The notes under the pieces: generated by a model
Told to the model about the DNA's origin: nothing
What the model saw: the letters and a program-made list of their open reading frames with translations, nothing else
The model's database searches: none
Shown: piece by piece, positions 21,439-33,560 of the stretch
Position numbering within the stretch: position 1 is the stretch's first letter
Layout: the number at the start of each line of letters is the position of its first letter
From: Cinchona pubescens
Lineage: Eukaryota; Streptophyta; Magnoliopsida; Gentianales; Rubiaceae
Length of the DNA: 64,000 bases
Assembly (NCBI GenBank): GCA_025175665.1
Contig: JANKKI010000054.1
Location: 434,001-498,000 of the forward strand
Direction of reading: 5' to 3'
Made by a program: the position numbers and the translations under genes

Positions 21439-21757
21439 TCCCAGAGGCTGTCTGATTCACAGTCGAGCTATAGTTTTACAAAGTTTGATTTATAGCCAAC
21501 TGTGAATCAGAGTGTATCTTTATAGTCTGAACTTCCATTTTGTGGGCAATTTTCATCCCGCAGATGTGTGCCACGTATTCAGTTTTATTGTTTGTTGCTG
21601 AGAATCCGAACCTCAGAGCATATGTGAGTTTTTTCCCTTCTGGGGACTTAATTATGATACTTGTTCCAGCTCCGAATTCACACAAAACCCCATCAACGTG
21701 AATCTCCCATACGAGATCTTCTCTGAGTTGAAGCTCCTTGAGTTGACCTACTGTCAT
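21439..21757 (-). pseudogene. Gypsy RNase H domain remnant
   Basis: The minus-strand frame has WEIHVDGVLCEFGAG (first catalytic Asp in HVDG), the TEYVAHICGMKIA helix with the Glu, and IHSDSQLAINQ with the second Asp. This is the classical Gypsy RNase H order. The domain then runs into a local fold-back (21439-21500) and the adapter-like sequence and loses its last third. That last third would join the linker on the far side of the Copia insertion. Confidence 0.75.
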
Positions 21758-21789
21758 GATTAGTTCTAGCTTTCCGGACTCACAATTTT

Positions 21790-23010
21790 TATCTATGACA
21801 TTCCGCTAAAACTTGTATCTTGATGGCTGTCCAAGGTTTGAACTCAATGTTGAACTCGAACAGCTCCACAGACCATTTTAACATTATTCTCGAAGTATTG
21901 GGTTTGCTCAATATGTTTTTGAAGAGAAAGTTCATTAGGACAATTATTTTGTGACCGTGAAAATATGGCCTCAACTTCTGAGCTGACATCACCAAGAAAA
22001 AGGCAACTTTTTCGATGAAAGACTAATTTTTTTCCGGTCCTTGAAGCACCTTGCTTACAAAATACAGAGGCCACTGCTTGCCATGCTCATCTTCTTTTAA
22101 AAGAACAGAACTGATTACTAAGTCTGCAATTGAGATATATAAGTACAATAGTTCTCCTTTTTGAGAAGACACGAACTTCAACAAGTTACTCAGATGTTTC
22201 TTAAACTTTTCAAAGGCCTTTTGAGCTTTTTACACTGGCAGTTTTCTGTTTTCTTTATAAGTTGAAAAAATGATAGGCCTCTTTTTGTTGACTTGGACAA
22301 GAACCGATTCAGGAGCTGCCCTTCTTCTAATTAGTCTCTGAACTTCCTTCACCGAGGTGAAAGTCTTCATATCAATTATAGCTTGCACTTTTTCAGGGTT
22401 TGTCTCAATTCCCCGATAAGAAACTATGAACTGTAAGAATTTTCCCGAGAGGATCCCAAATGTACAACTTTTAGGGTTGAGCCTTATTCGGATTGACCTC
22501 GATCTTTTGAAGGTCTCTTTAAGATCCTCAAGACTCTTCAAAGGCTCTTCACTACCATATCGTTTATATACACCTCCATGTTTTATCCTATTTGGGATTT
22601 AAATACTTTATTGATGAGCCTTTGGTACATGCCTCTCGTATTTTTAAGTCTGAAGGACATCGTAGTATAACAATATGTGCCTCGGCCAGTTATGAATGGG
22701 GTTTTCTATTCATTTTCTTTTGCAATGTATATCTAATAATACCCTTTAAATGCATCTAAGAAATGTAAAACATAAAACCTAACAAAAATATCAACCACTA
22801 TATCAATTCGGGGGTACAGGTCACTGTCTTTTGGATAGGCTTTACTGAGATCAGTAAAGTCTTGGCACATATGCCAATACAATTCTTGATTAGTTTTAAG
22901 GACTGGATTATAAAGCCAGATTGAATATAATACGTTTTGGACAGAAGATGCGCTTTTTCTGCTTGATAGGATTGTACGCTGGATCCACTCCAAGCTTGTG
23001 CTCAATAATT
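21790..23010 (-). pseudogene. Gypsy reverse transcriptase remnant
   Basis: Minus-strand pieces in order: MCQDFTDLSKAYPKDSDLYP (from the W-RMCVDFTDLNKACPKD block), FLDAFKGYY, then after a broken stretch LEDLKETFKRSRSIRIRLNP, KSCTFGILSGKFLQFIVSYRGIE and NPEKVQAIIDM. The C-terminal connection follows (21789-22074). The Y-x-D-D block falls in a damaged part near 22550. There are many stops and shifts. Confidence 0.75.
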
Positions 23011-23176
23011 TCTTGAAGAATGCAAGGCATATCCTCGACAGTCCAGGTAAATACGTCCTTGTACTCAGCGAGAAATATGAAGAGAAGAGCTTCGAATTAT
23101 GCTAGCAGAATCACACAAATTTTTATAGCTATCTAGAATGCTCGAGTCCAGTAGTATCTCCTCGATGCACTTCATC

Positions 23177-23771
23177 CTATGGTTCAATTTTAGCCTTGCA
23201 TTTTTCCTCAGGCTCGGGTAACTCAGGGATCTCTAATGTTCTCCTTGAAGGCTCCACATCTTCTCTTTCCCTTCTCGGGTCGGTCATTGGCTTCTTAGGT
23301 ATGCCCAAGATAGATGGAGCGTCAAAAGTCACATCATTGCAAGAAGGCTTTATTAGCGACAAACATAGTTTCTGTTTGGGACCATCGGGACATCATATAG
23401 CAAGCCCAAGCCTCTTGCTGGTTCCCAATCACTGTACCTTCTGACTTGTCCCTCAACATAAATTTGATTCCAATATGGAATACGGAGAGAAGGATCCTGT
23501 ATATAGATTGTCTGGGTCGGCCGGGGATTATGTTGTAGGAACTGTCACTTTTGATGATGACAAAATTGGTCATCTCAATCCTATGCTTCAGGAGAGTTTC
23601 AAGGGTCAGATGAAGCATTATTTGGCCTTCTGGTATGACTGAGTCACCTGTGAAGCCTACCAGAGGGGTTTTGAAAGGTTTTATCAAAGAGGAGTCCATA
23701 TGCATCTTCTCCCAAATATCCCAAACTATGATGTCAGCCGAGCTTCCGATTTCTACAAACACCCGGTGCAC
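23177..23771 (-). pseudogene. Gypsy aspartic protease remnant
   Basis: VFVEIGSSADII is the protease active site with Asp of the usual D-x-GSSADI changed to Glu. It is followed by PLVGFTGDSVIPEGQI, TNFVIIKSDSSYNIIPGRP and the IKFML...GNQQEA block. The frame is open for 145 codons (23334-23771), which is long for this element, but the active-site change alone would inactivate it. Confidence 0.75.
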
Positions 23772-24299
23772 TCATGCCACCCACTTGTACATGAATCACT
23801 ATCGGGTTACTATGTGGCATGCGGTTAGGGACAGGATCATTCGAGGTGTGACCCGAATCTCATAAACGGTCTTAGGTGCTTATCCCGATCTTCGCCTGGG
23901 GATACATACCCCACTATGGTATTTATTACTCCAGCTATGCGGATCTGCTCGTCTTGAGCTGGGGGAGAATGTTTCTATTCTGACCATTTTGATTCTGCTG
24001 ACGAGGTGTATACGACCGAGGTTACACCTGATTGGCCCTATTATTGGCATTCCTTTGAAATTCTATAGCAGTTCAATTGATGAACTGCTATAAGTGCACT
24101 TCCTGAATTGTTTTTTCAATCCCGACCTTCAAATGATTGCAGGACTCCGTTTCATGACCATGCTGGCCAGGGATGCGCAATATTTCAATTTGTCTCTTTG
24201 ATAGGCCTTGACAGTATTGGAAAAGGAGGCTCGAGGATCCCCAGGTGCTGTACTTGTACAGTATTTCTCTCATTGAAATGTTTAGCAGTGTGAAATCTG

Positions 24300-24960
24300 A
24301 TATGGATGAACTCTCGTCCTTGCAGGTCGGGCCTCAATATTATTGTTTAGGTAAACTACCCGATTTGCCCAATTGCCTGTCATTGGGATAGTTCAGTCTA
24401 TCCATTACTTTTGGCTTTTTGGAGGAGAAGAGGTTTGGTGTTCTTGGATTCTTTTCCTTTTGAGAATCGTTCGTCTCTCTCTTTGATCTGGAACTCCTTG
24501 CCTACTATGAAATTCGATGCCTTCTCCAACATCCTCATTGCTAGTTCAGCGTTGAAGCTTCCAGGTCGGATGCTGCTACAAAAAACAGCAATCAAAATTT
24601 TCTCATCAACGTTTTTTATTTGGATCACTTTATCATTGCAGCGATCAACGAACTTGTTGAGAGGCTCGCATGCTTTTGGCGAACGGTCATGAAGTGTGAG
24701 TGTCTTTCTGCAACACTAATTTCTTCGAAAGTGGCCTAAGAAGGACTTCGCTATCTCATGGAAAGTCGAAATTTAGTTTGTTGGCAGCTTTTGAAACCAT
24801 TTTTGCGTAGGTCCACAGAGTATAATGGCAAATAATTGCAGCGAATGGCATCACTATAGCCATAGAGGCTAGTGCTGACAGTCACCAGATGTTGTGGATG
24901 GTAAGATGGATCGAAGTCGCTCTTGTATCTATAAGGTCAGGCAATTTAAACTATATCAGG
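24300..24960 (-). pseudogene. Gypsy gag remnant
   Basis: The minus-strand translation includes WFQKLPTN then ISTFHEIAKSFLGHF, the core of the retrotransposon gag domain. It continues into FVDRCNDKVIQIKNVDEKIL and MRMLEKASNFIVGKEFQIKE, typical of Tat/RIRE2 gag. Stops and shifts break it. The zinc-knuckle region is not clearly preserved. The long stretch from here to the 5' LTR (24960-25590) is untranslated leader. Confidence 0.7.
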
Positions 24961-25612
24961 AAGGGCTCAGTCTTGATAGAGATTGTGAACAGACCTCTAT
25001 CTATTTATGTCTAAGTGGAAGCATGCAACATCAAGTTATTTTTTCTCAAAAATCTCTTAAATTTTATTCTCGAGGCTCTGTTCCTCGAGATGTTTTAAAA
25101 CAACCAATGAGGGGCCTCTGTGGTCAGTGCTTTTCGAGGATTGTGCACCGATTCTGTTATGTACTGGCAATCTTTCTGGTTTCCTAGTAGCTGAGTGAGA
25201 TTCCTCATATCACTTTTTCGAGCAGGGCTTCGTGATTTTAAGCCGAAAGTCACTTGGACTCACGGCATTTTTTGGCTATTTTCTAGGTCTTTGGCTTGGA
25301 ATTCACTGTTCAGCTCGCGACTCCAATAGTCTGATTCTTGCACTACTCAAAGAATGCTTTAAAGGACTCAAAGTGATCGGCAATGTTTACTTCAAGACAT
25401 CATTCTATTTCTTTGTGCATCGGTGCATGCTGCGAAGTCCTCAACCTCATCGTTTTGTAGCAAAATATGCGGATTGCTTGCTTCGGCCTCTTTGCTGGTA
25501 TTGTATCTTGTGCCTTGGTTCTTTATCCTTTGAAAAACAAAGCTGATGGAGAAAATTGCTGAAAGTTAATTGAAAAAAGTAGAGAATTTTCAGTTCCCAC
25601 AAACGCACCAAA

Positions 25613-25879
25613 TGATAAAGTGCAAAATTTGTAGAGAAAGAAAGTAGAAGGTTGAGACAATTTAGAAATTGTATTATGAGGAGATTACAAAAGGAGCAAT
25701 AGTATGGATCTTGGCATCCAAGCCCTTTTATTTATAGATACACATGAGGGGAGGGGGGCCACAATCCTACTAGCTAAACCTACGTATAAATTACATATTT
25801 GTCCTTTATGAGGATGCCACATAAGTACTTCTAGAACAATCATTTGGAAGTGTGCCAACTCTAATCCTAAACACCATCA
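25613..25879 (-). repeat. 5' LTR of the Gypsy element
   Basis: It runs from TGATAAAGTG to CACCATCA and aligns along its whole length to 11511-11781. TTATA follows at 25880-25884. Confidence 0.85.
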
Positions 25880-25884
25880 TTATA

Positions 25885-27080
25885 TCACTATGAAGACAAT
25901 TTCTATCCTGTATCCAATGTAAGATGGGTCTCATAATAAGACTGAACAAAAGCACTTACAAAAAATAAAAAAATAAAAAAGATTGAATAAAAGAGCCGCT
26001 ACCTACTTCTATTGTACATTAAAAAACGTAACTATGAGTTTTCAAGCTTATGCAATCAGCCACATCAATCACAAATAATCTAACACTATATACGATGGTT
26101 ATTGAGATACTCAAATTTGGTGCTTGAATCTTAATTTTTGTTTATTATAGTAAGGTGTTTCATTTTATGTAATCCAAAAATTTATATACAATCAAATTCA
26201 AAGCAATACTCCAATATTCAAGCTCATGTTTAGAAACTGAAATAGTTGATCATAACAAAGACAACAACTTTATTGTATCGCCTCTTGGAGGCTATTCTAT
26301 CTTCGATGCTCCTAAATCAAGCTTATTTAGCGAGTTAGTGATATAGACAACTTCCGACAAGGTATACTGTGGATTACTGCTATAATCCAATGTGCATTTT
26401 TTTTAAGGCCTGGGAAGCAAACTAACGATGCGGCTGATTCTCACCTGAACTCGTTGATTGCTAGTTTTACATACGTACCTGCATGCATGCATGCATGCAT
26501 ACATACATACATACATGTATGTATGTATGTATGTATGAATTTGCAGTTAAAAATATTAATAATATTATGAAATGATAGAAAATTCATGTAAAATTTTAAC
26601 TTTAAAATACATGCTAAAAATACCTTAGGAATTGTTAATTCATTCACTAGATATAATAAAAACTGCTTCATAATTCTTTTAAAATTTTAAAATTTAAAAT
26701 GTTAACAAAATGTTCAATCGATTTTAGGACAACCGGCTTTGAACAATCAAGCTCAAGTTTGAACAGTTTTATTATTTTCTGGTTTTAGTTCGTGGTTGAA
26801 CTGGTTGAATTGCTCAGCTAGGTCAAATTCTTGAACACTCTTATAATCTTGAACTCTTAATACTAGTTCTTTTATCAATGTTCTAACCAGTATGAGAATT
26901 CATGAAATCTGTTAAAGTAAGGTGTCAAAATTTTGAAATTTTGAGATGACTTGATTTTTTTAAAAATTTATTATTCAATTACTTAAACATGTTGATAATT
27001 TTAGGAAACTAGAGTTATATGTACCTTAAATTTAATGGTTTTGCTATTATAGTTTCGACTATTCTTAGTGTTTTAGTATG
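25885..27080. other. AT-rich intergenic DNA, no gene seen
   Basis: No coding signal is seen. The stretch holds the palindromic tetranucleotide microsatellite at 26474-26537 and otherwise nothing recognisable. Confidence 0.6.
26474..26537. repeat. Compound tetranucleotide microsatellite (TGCA)n-(TACA)n-(TGTA)n
   Basis: About five TGCA units run into four TACA units and then five TGTA units. The TACA and TGTA runs are reverse complements, so the last two thirds form a perfect palindrome that can fold into a hairpin or cruciform. Confidence 0.85.
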
Positions 27081-28535
27081 TATTTTTGTGTATTTTTATT
27101 TTTATGTGTTAGAATGTATTAGTATATGTTTACTAAGTGTGTTTGTACTTATTAGGTGTTAATTATCATACTTTATTAGGTTCTTGTATTTAAAATTTGG
27201 ATCTTGTCTTTAAGCTAATTCCATTAGGGGTTAGGTTTTCATTCGTCTTTGTTCGTCTTTCATTTTTGGTCTCTTTTGTGATAATTTTGTTTAAATATTT
27301 ATAAGTTATTTTAAGTGTCCATTGTATCTAATAATGTTTTCTTATACGTTAGGATTTGGTAGGAGAAACGGCGAATCAATCGAACATTGAACGGGAATTT
27401 TAGAGGTAAATATCAAGTGAAGCTGCGCAGAGCTATCTAGACAACTTATACACATCGAGCTTACACAGTTGGGACCTCACCGTAGGTGAGGATCACCCGA
27501 AAGGTGTGCTTTTGGCAATTTTCAACCCTTCTTCAAGGGAATTTTCGTTCTAAAGCCCCAACCCCTAACCCTACTATAAATACATCTTTTGGGGGGTTGA
27601 AATGACTAGTCTCCAACCTTATTTTCTTCTTCTTTTCTTGGGAGAAATTTTAGCTTTCTTCTTCATCATTGTAGTTTAGCTTTCAAGTGTGTATTTATTC
27701 TACTAATTTGTAAGACTTTCTTACTATTTAATCTACTTCTTTTATGTATTTATTTTATTTTTATTTAAGTTATTGGCCTTCATTTATTGTTTTCATCTAC
27801 TTAACTTTTATTGTCTTTAATTTCTTGTACTAGTTTTTTAGAATCTAAATTTAGTTTAAGTAATTGCTTTCCTGTACTTTTTATATACTTTCTAGTAGTT
27901 AATAAGTACTAATTAGTTATTTGGGTTAGGGTTGTGTGATGCCAATTTCATATGGGTTGAGGTTAATGGTCGATTAGGTGGTAAAATGAGCTAATTAAGC
28001 AATATTAAGAGAATTTAGAGTTAATTAAGGAAATTGATCACTCCAATAGTTAATTTGGATTAATTAATGGGATATGGGAATTGAACCTCTATTATAAACC
28101 TAAATTAATGTCGGATTAGGATTACAATTAGATCTTAACAGACTAATTCACCTTGTTGGTTGCTAGAATTCTACAAGTAAATAACCAAATTTGGTTAGTT
28201 TAAGGAGTTGGAAGGATACATACTTAGGTTGAAGATAGACTTAATCACTAAGGGGTTGGGATTAGATTATATTTAGGAATCAACCTCTAATTGGAAACCC
28301 AAGATTACTTGATTGACATAATTAAGCAAAATTCCAAAATTTGGCTCGTATAAACACTATAAAGTTTTTAATTATTTCTTAATTTCAAATCTAGTTTAGC
28401 TAAAATCCTTTCCTAAATCAAACCCTTCAATTAGCATTCCAACCAAATAATCGATAATTAAACACCTTCCTCGTAGAAATGATCCCTACTTCTACTAGCT
28501 AAGTATTTAACACTCTATACTTGAGGTTTATCATC
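27080..28535 (+). mobile_element. Solo-LTR-like block, Gypsy style
   Basis: It begins with an AT-rich head (TTTTTATTTTTATGTGTTAG). It has CTATAAATACATC at about 27572 as a TATA box, followed by a C/T-rich leader, then a long AT-rich tail ending in CCTCGTAGAAATGATCCCTA and CTCTATACTTG near 28530. The tail resembles U5 ends of some plant Gypsy LTRs. The block at 30212-31575 has the same layout. No internal coding region adjoins either block. The boundaries are estimates. Confidence 0.4.
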
Positions 28536-28801
28536 TAGTTAGAGTTAGTTAATTTAGGTGTATTTTTATAACTAGATGTTTGAGTCTTTTTAAACACAAC
28601 ACATCTCTTATTGTCAAAAAAATTATTATTTTAAATAAATCTTACAATTAGTATATGGAAGGCTGACTATAATATTAAATATTATAAATTAAAGGGTAAA
28701 GTTACTTGGTATTAACCAAGGATTAATCTCTCATACATGGCCCGTTGTGAATTTTTTCTACATAGGCAAATATTCAACATATATCACGTATACAAAAAAA
28801 A

Positions 28802-29792
28802 GGGTAAATTACTATAAACTCTTATGTGGTATGGCCATCCGACCCATAACTCCATGTGTTTTGGAAATATACCTTAAACCCCCCCACGTGGTTTGGGCTA
28901 AATGGTAAAGTGGACGGAAATCGTCTTCATCCAAATTAACGGTATTTGAAAAGCACGCACTCCGAAACGAGTGTTTAATAAAAAATATAATTTTTCCTCA
29001 AAAACTTTAGGATAAATTAACTTAAACCCCCATGTGGTATACATCTTGGACTCACAACCCCCATATGCTTTTGTAAATATACCCTAAACCCTCGCGTGGT
29101 TTGGACTAAATAGTAAAGCAGACTTAAATCATCAAAACTAATCATATTTACTATACACACGCCCTTATTACGAGTTCTTACCTAAAAATTCATTTTTCCT
29201 CCCAAAAATTTTAAAATTGTATGCCCAACCTGCACTTAATTATTTACATAACTTATTCTCAAATTTGCTACACTTATCTATAATTTACAACCAAAAGCAC
29301 AACTACAAGGATGCATAAGGTATTTTCTCATAATTTTTTTCTTTTATTTTATGCATTAATTTACAAATTTTTAATTGTAATAATAAACTGATATCAGTTT
29401 TTTCATTTTTAATCATGCAAATTGAAAGCTATAATTTCTGAAAATAGGAAGAAATGAATTATCTGAAATTTTTGATATTAAGTTACATATTGGGTAAAAG
29501 TACAATTTCGAAAATCGTGATTTTGGATAATTTTTGTCTATTTTATCATTCCATGCCACATGGGGATTTAGGGTTTTTTTTTTCTTCAAAATATATAGGG
29601 GTTATAGGTTCGAGAGTAATACCACATGAGAGTTTATTGTAATTTAATCTAATTTAAATACAAGGTAAGAACGTAATTTCAATGAAAACTGTTAGTTTGG
29701 ATAGACCACATGGGAGTTTAAAGTATATTTTTAAAACACATTGAGGTTAGGTGTCAAATGGCAATACCACATAGGGGTTTACAGTAATTTAT
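28802..29792. mobile_element. MULE-like MITE with long TIRs and a second TIR pair nested inside
   Basis: Left GGGTAAATTACTATAAACTC and ATGTGGTATGGCC invert to right GGCAATACCACAT and GGGGTTTACAGTAATTTA. The arms exceed 85 bp and include the CCATGTGTTTTGGAAATATA block. A-rich flanks (left ACAAAAAAAA, right TAAAAAAAAA) could be the target duplication. A related pair, 29010-29170 and 29560-29649, lies inside. A relative therefore inserted into, or duplicated within, the outer copy. Confidence 0.65.
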
Positions 29793-30211
29793 AAAAAAAA
29801 ATGATTTCATGATATAGATCTAACCTTGCTTATGAAAAAAAAAATCTACATGGTATTGTTGAAAAGATTAATCCATTATCCAAAATGCCTAAAACCTAAA
29901 AGATTTTGTACTTTAACCTCTTAAAAGCTCATTTAATAACAAAGCTTCCACGAAGCGGCAAGAAAAATAACATAGAAAAATGTGCAGAATTCTCATAACC
30001 ACCTTTTTCTTGAATTTTTAATTGTTTAAAAGAATTAAATAATTAGATTTTGTGTTCATTCCTAAAAATGTTCCAAAATAAAATTTAAATAGAGCTCACT
30101 ATAATGTGAGCAGTCATGGAATGTAATTATTTAGCCCCCTAATAACCAATCTAAATTAGGTTATTTTCACCCCAATTTGTTAAATTTCTAAATTAGTACT
30201 TAAGTTTTTTT

Positions 30212-31575
30212 GTTAAAATGTGAAAATTTTTATTTATTTTACTTTTATGTGTGTTTAAGTATTTACTTAAGTTTTTAAGTGTTCTTAAGCTATATTTATA
30301 TTGGTAAATGTTTTTTGTAAGTTTTGATGAAGATTAGGGCAAGAAAAGGGGCATTTTTAACATCATGTATTCACGAAATATAGAACACTAGTGCACCGAG
30401 TTTTGTGTAGGTTTGGACTAAGATTGGAGCAAGAAAAAGGGCATTTTTGACTAGCACAATAGGTGTTGAGACGCCGGCCTAGAGCACTGGTGCGTCACCG
30501 GCCCAACCACCAATAGGGGTGCACCACCTTCGCAACCTAGATGCATAGCAGCAGTAGCTTTTTCAGATTTTTTAGTATTTTTGTCGCATTTTTTGCCCTT
30601 CCTTTCCCCCCTTTTATTATCCCTATAAATATACTTATTTCATTTTATCTCGCTCTTCCTCTATCATTTCTCTCTTTTTCCTCCTATTTGGGATGAAACT
30701 TTGATAGTTAGGGTTTTATGCTATTTTCTTAGTTTTAATATTAGTTTTAAAGCTTGTATCTCTACGTTGTTAAACTTTTCATTGGTGTTAAGTTGTTACT
30801 TTAGTTATTTTTTCGTGTTTAATTTGACTTTAATACTTTTATTGCTTTATTGAAATTATGCATTGTTTAGTTTTCATGCTTTATTTCCTTTATTTTGATT
30901 TAATATTTTTAACTATGTGCTATATTAGTTTCAGGTTAGGTCAAATTCACTCCAATTATAATTACCATTCTTTTAGTTTAACATAGTTTGTTACTTGGTT
31001 TGGATGATTTTTGTTTGCCAATTGCTATTAAAATTTCTTGGTTAGATTTGGGAATTGATCACTCTCGTACCCTAGTTTAGTTAATTAAGGTGAGAAGAGG
31101 TAATCCTTGATTATAAACTTGGTAATTGTTGGCTCAGATTGGGTAACAGATGAGGGATTGCATACCCATTTTGGGTGGTCAATTTCTATGGTTTTTATGG
31201 CTAAAATTGTACCTTCGACACAAGAATAGTGATAGACAAGGGATTGACACCACTTTTGGTCTTAGAAAGAATTACTTCACCAGGGGATCGAGCTGGGACT
31301 AGATTTGGTAAACTAGACCTCCAATCATTAATTATTGATTTGATAATTGATTAGATAAACCCAAACCCGATGATTTAGGTGATTTACAACCTAACACGCC
31401 TTTTAGTTTATTCTAGTCATTAGATTTATAATTAATTCAAATCCTTGTTGTTTCGGTTCTTCACAAATAGTAATTCCAACGAATATGGGTTCTTCAAATA
31501 ATAATGAACTAAATAGTCAATATTTGCGAACCAATATTCGTTGGAATGATATCCTACTTAAATTATCACTTTATA
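30212..31575 (+). mobile_element. Second solo-LTR-like block, Gypsy style
   Basis: The layout is the same as 27080-28535: an AT-rich head, CCCTATAAATATACTT at about 30624, a C/T-rich leader, and a long tail ending CCTACTTAAATTATCACTTTAT. The U5-like tail contains the 20-base inverted repeat at 31473/31528. No internal region is present. Confidence 0.4.
31473..31547. repeat. Inverted repeat with 20-base arms
   Basis: The left arm 31473-31492 (ATTCCAACGAATATGGGTTC) and right arm 31528-31547 pair at 19 of 20 positions across a 35-base loop. This would be a stable stem-loop near the 3' end of the LTR-like block. Confidence 0.7.
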
Positions 31576-31609
31576 CTTGTTGGACCAGTATTAACTGACA
31601 TACTTAGAG

Positions 31610-33560
31610 GCAGTCATGTGTGGTGATATATCTTTTTAGAATTAAAGTAAGAAAAGAATATATCAGGAAATTGTAACGCTTAACTTACATGGTCAATTTG
31701 CGTGAGGAAATTGCCTAACAATTGTAACGGTTGAAATGAATTTACATGTATAAAATTGGCGATTGATTTTTCTAATGATGTTTAATGATAAATTTTAGTT
31801 TTAATAATCTTGATTTTTTTTCCATTGCATTTTTGGTCAATTGTTTGATTGTATAATTAATTATGAACTTGAATGTATGTACTCTAGTCGTTTATAAAAA
31901 ATTATAAATATATTTTAGAAATGTATAAAATTGTTATGCTTGTGAGATTCGGAATTCAGTTATATGTTAAAAAATTACCAAACAATACTAAATTAAGTGA
32001 CAAGTTTCAGAAAAGTAATTCTAGTTTTTAGCACCAAAAAATCAATTAATTACGTGATTTAATAATTCATATTTTAGCATTCAATTTATGCTTTATAAAA
32101 CCCCTTAAATAACTACCTAATAAAAAAAGGAAACGAGAACTTTCTAGTTTTATCTTTGCTAAATTTCTTGCTTGGTGTAGCGCAAAAAATAGGATGGCAA
32201 TTTCCTACACAACACAGTGACACAACACGCACACGACTCGAAATTAAGAAGTATAAATAAGATCCCAAATTAATTGGATCATTATCGTGTCAACCTGTTA
32301 ATGACACGAAACTTAATGAGGCCCTGTCAACCTGTGAGTTAACACGCTAATCTTTTAAACTATCAGGTAACCTGATATAGGTAACACGACCTGTTCAACT
32401 TATTTGACCCGTTAATTATTTAATCATTCTTGATTAATAGTTGGGGCTATTTTGGTAATTAATTACAACTTTATACATATGAAATAGTTTATAGACATTA
32501 TAGAGATTAAAAATAAAAAATGGTCATATAAATTCTATAAACTTATTGGATTGGAAGGTTTAAAATAGGTTAAATAGGTTAATAAGCTTGTTTTGGATTA
32601 TAGGGTTGTGGGTTTGCTGTGAGTATTAGGTTAGGTTATTTATAGATTTATCATGTCATTTAGGTTAAGTTTACTATATTTTGTTATATTAATATGAAAC
32701 CTTAATAAGTCAATAATGTCATGTCGTGTCAACCTGTTAATAAAAGAGTTATGACATGACACGAATGTTTAAAGGCTCACATTTGGGTTTAGGTATTTTG
32801 ATACGAACTCAACAATGCCACGACACAAACTTGTTGTCCCCCACGGACTTCTTTTATAGATATGATGTCAAATTTATAGCATAAAACTCTCATATCTTCA
32901 AAAACTTTTTATGTGGGAAGATTTATCTTTTTAAAAATTAAAGCAAGAAAATTATATAACATGCAATAGTAATGCTCGACTTACACTGCCAAATTGCTCG
33001 TGAGCAAATTACTTATCAATCACAACCATTGAAATGAATTTACATGTATAAAATGTCTATTGTTATTTTCTAATAATTTTTACTGACATATTTTAGTGTT
33101 AATAATCTAGAATATTTTTTATTTTTTCATAGTATTTTTGGTTATTATTTGATTGTGTAAATAATTATATATGAACTTAAATGTATTTACCAAAATATAT
33201 CATTTATAGCAAATATGTTTGACAAATAAATAAATATGGGTGTAAAATTGTTCAGTTTGTGTGATTTAAAATTTAGTTATATATCCTTATCAAACAATGG
33301 TAAATTTAGTGTTTAGTTTCAGACAAGTATTTCTATTTTCTAATACCTAAAACTCATTGACTTAAGTGATTTAGCAATTCATATTTTAGCATTCAATTTC
33401 CATTTTATAAAAATAAAAACCTTTATTACCTAATAAAAACAAAAGGATATAAGAATATTCGGTTTCATCTTTGTTAAATTTATTGTGGTGTTCCGTAAAT
33501 GGAAGTTTCTTATGTAGATTTGATGTCAAATTGATACCAAAAAACTTTTATATCATGAAA
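31610..33560. repeat. Local tandem duplication, one copy carrying an insertion
   Basis: The sequence at about 31625-32190 recurs at about 32915-33500 with many substitutions. Shared landmarks are GAAATGAATTTACATGTATAA (31734 and 33031), the TAATAATCT and TTTTTGGT tracts, and GATGTCAAATT near each right end. In the first copy about 640 bp (32200-32838) is inserted between the halves and is absent from the second. It is non-coding. Confidence 0.6.
32200..32838. mobile_element. Non-autonomous TIR element rich in GTGTCAACC motifs
   Basis: It is defined as the segment missing from the second copy of the duplication. The ends contain GACACAACACGCACACGACTC (left) and the inverted-type CCACGACACAAACTTG (right). 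Internally CGTGTCAACCTGTTAATGAC and GTCGTGTCAACCTGTTAAT repeat (32287, 32723). It is probably hAT-related by motif style. No transposase is present. Confidence 0.45.

Larger units (their letters stand above)
11511..25879 (-). mobile_element. Old Ty3/Gypsy element of the Tat type, about 14.4 kb including a nested insertion
   Basis: The ends are TG...CA, bounded by identical TTATA duplications. LTRs are 11511-11781 and 25613-25879. On the minus strand the order is 5' LTR, primer-binding site (25592-25612, containing TGGTGCGTTTGTGGGAAC), gag, protease, RT, RNase H, integrase, a tandem-repeat region, an oppositely oriented extra ORF, polypurine tract and 3' LTR. Short LTRs, a large 3' region with tandem repeats and an antisense ORF are known features of the plant Tat lineage (Grande, RIRE2, Ogre relatives). 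All coding parts are broken by stops and shifts. The LTRs agree at only about 85 percent by eye, so the insertion is old. Removing the nested Copia element leaves about 10.3 kb. Confidence 0.9.

Noticed and set aside
28802..29792. Possible telomere-like or gene-promoter repeats because of the CCCTAAACCC-type motifs
   Set aside because: The motifs occur singly within MITE inverted repeats rather than as a tandem telomeric array.
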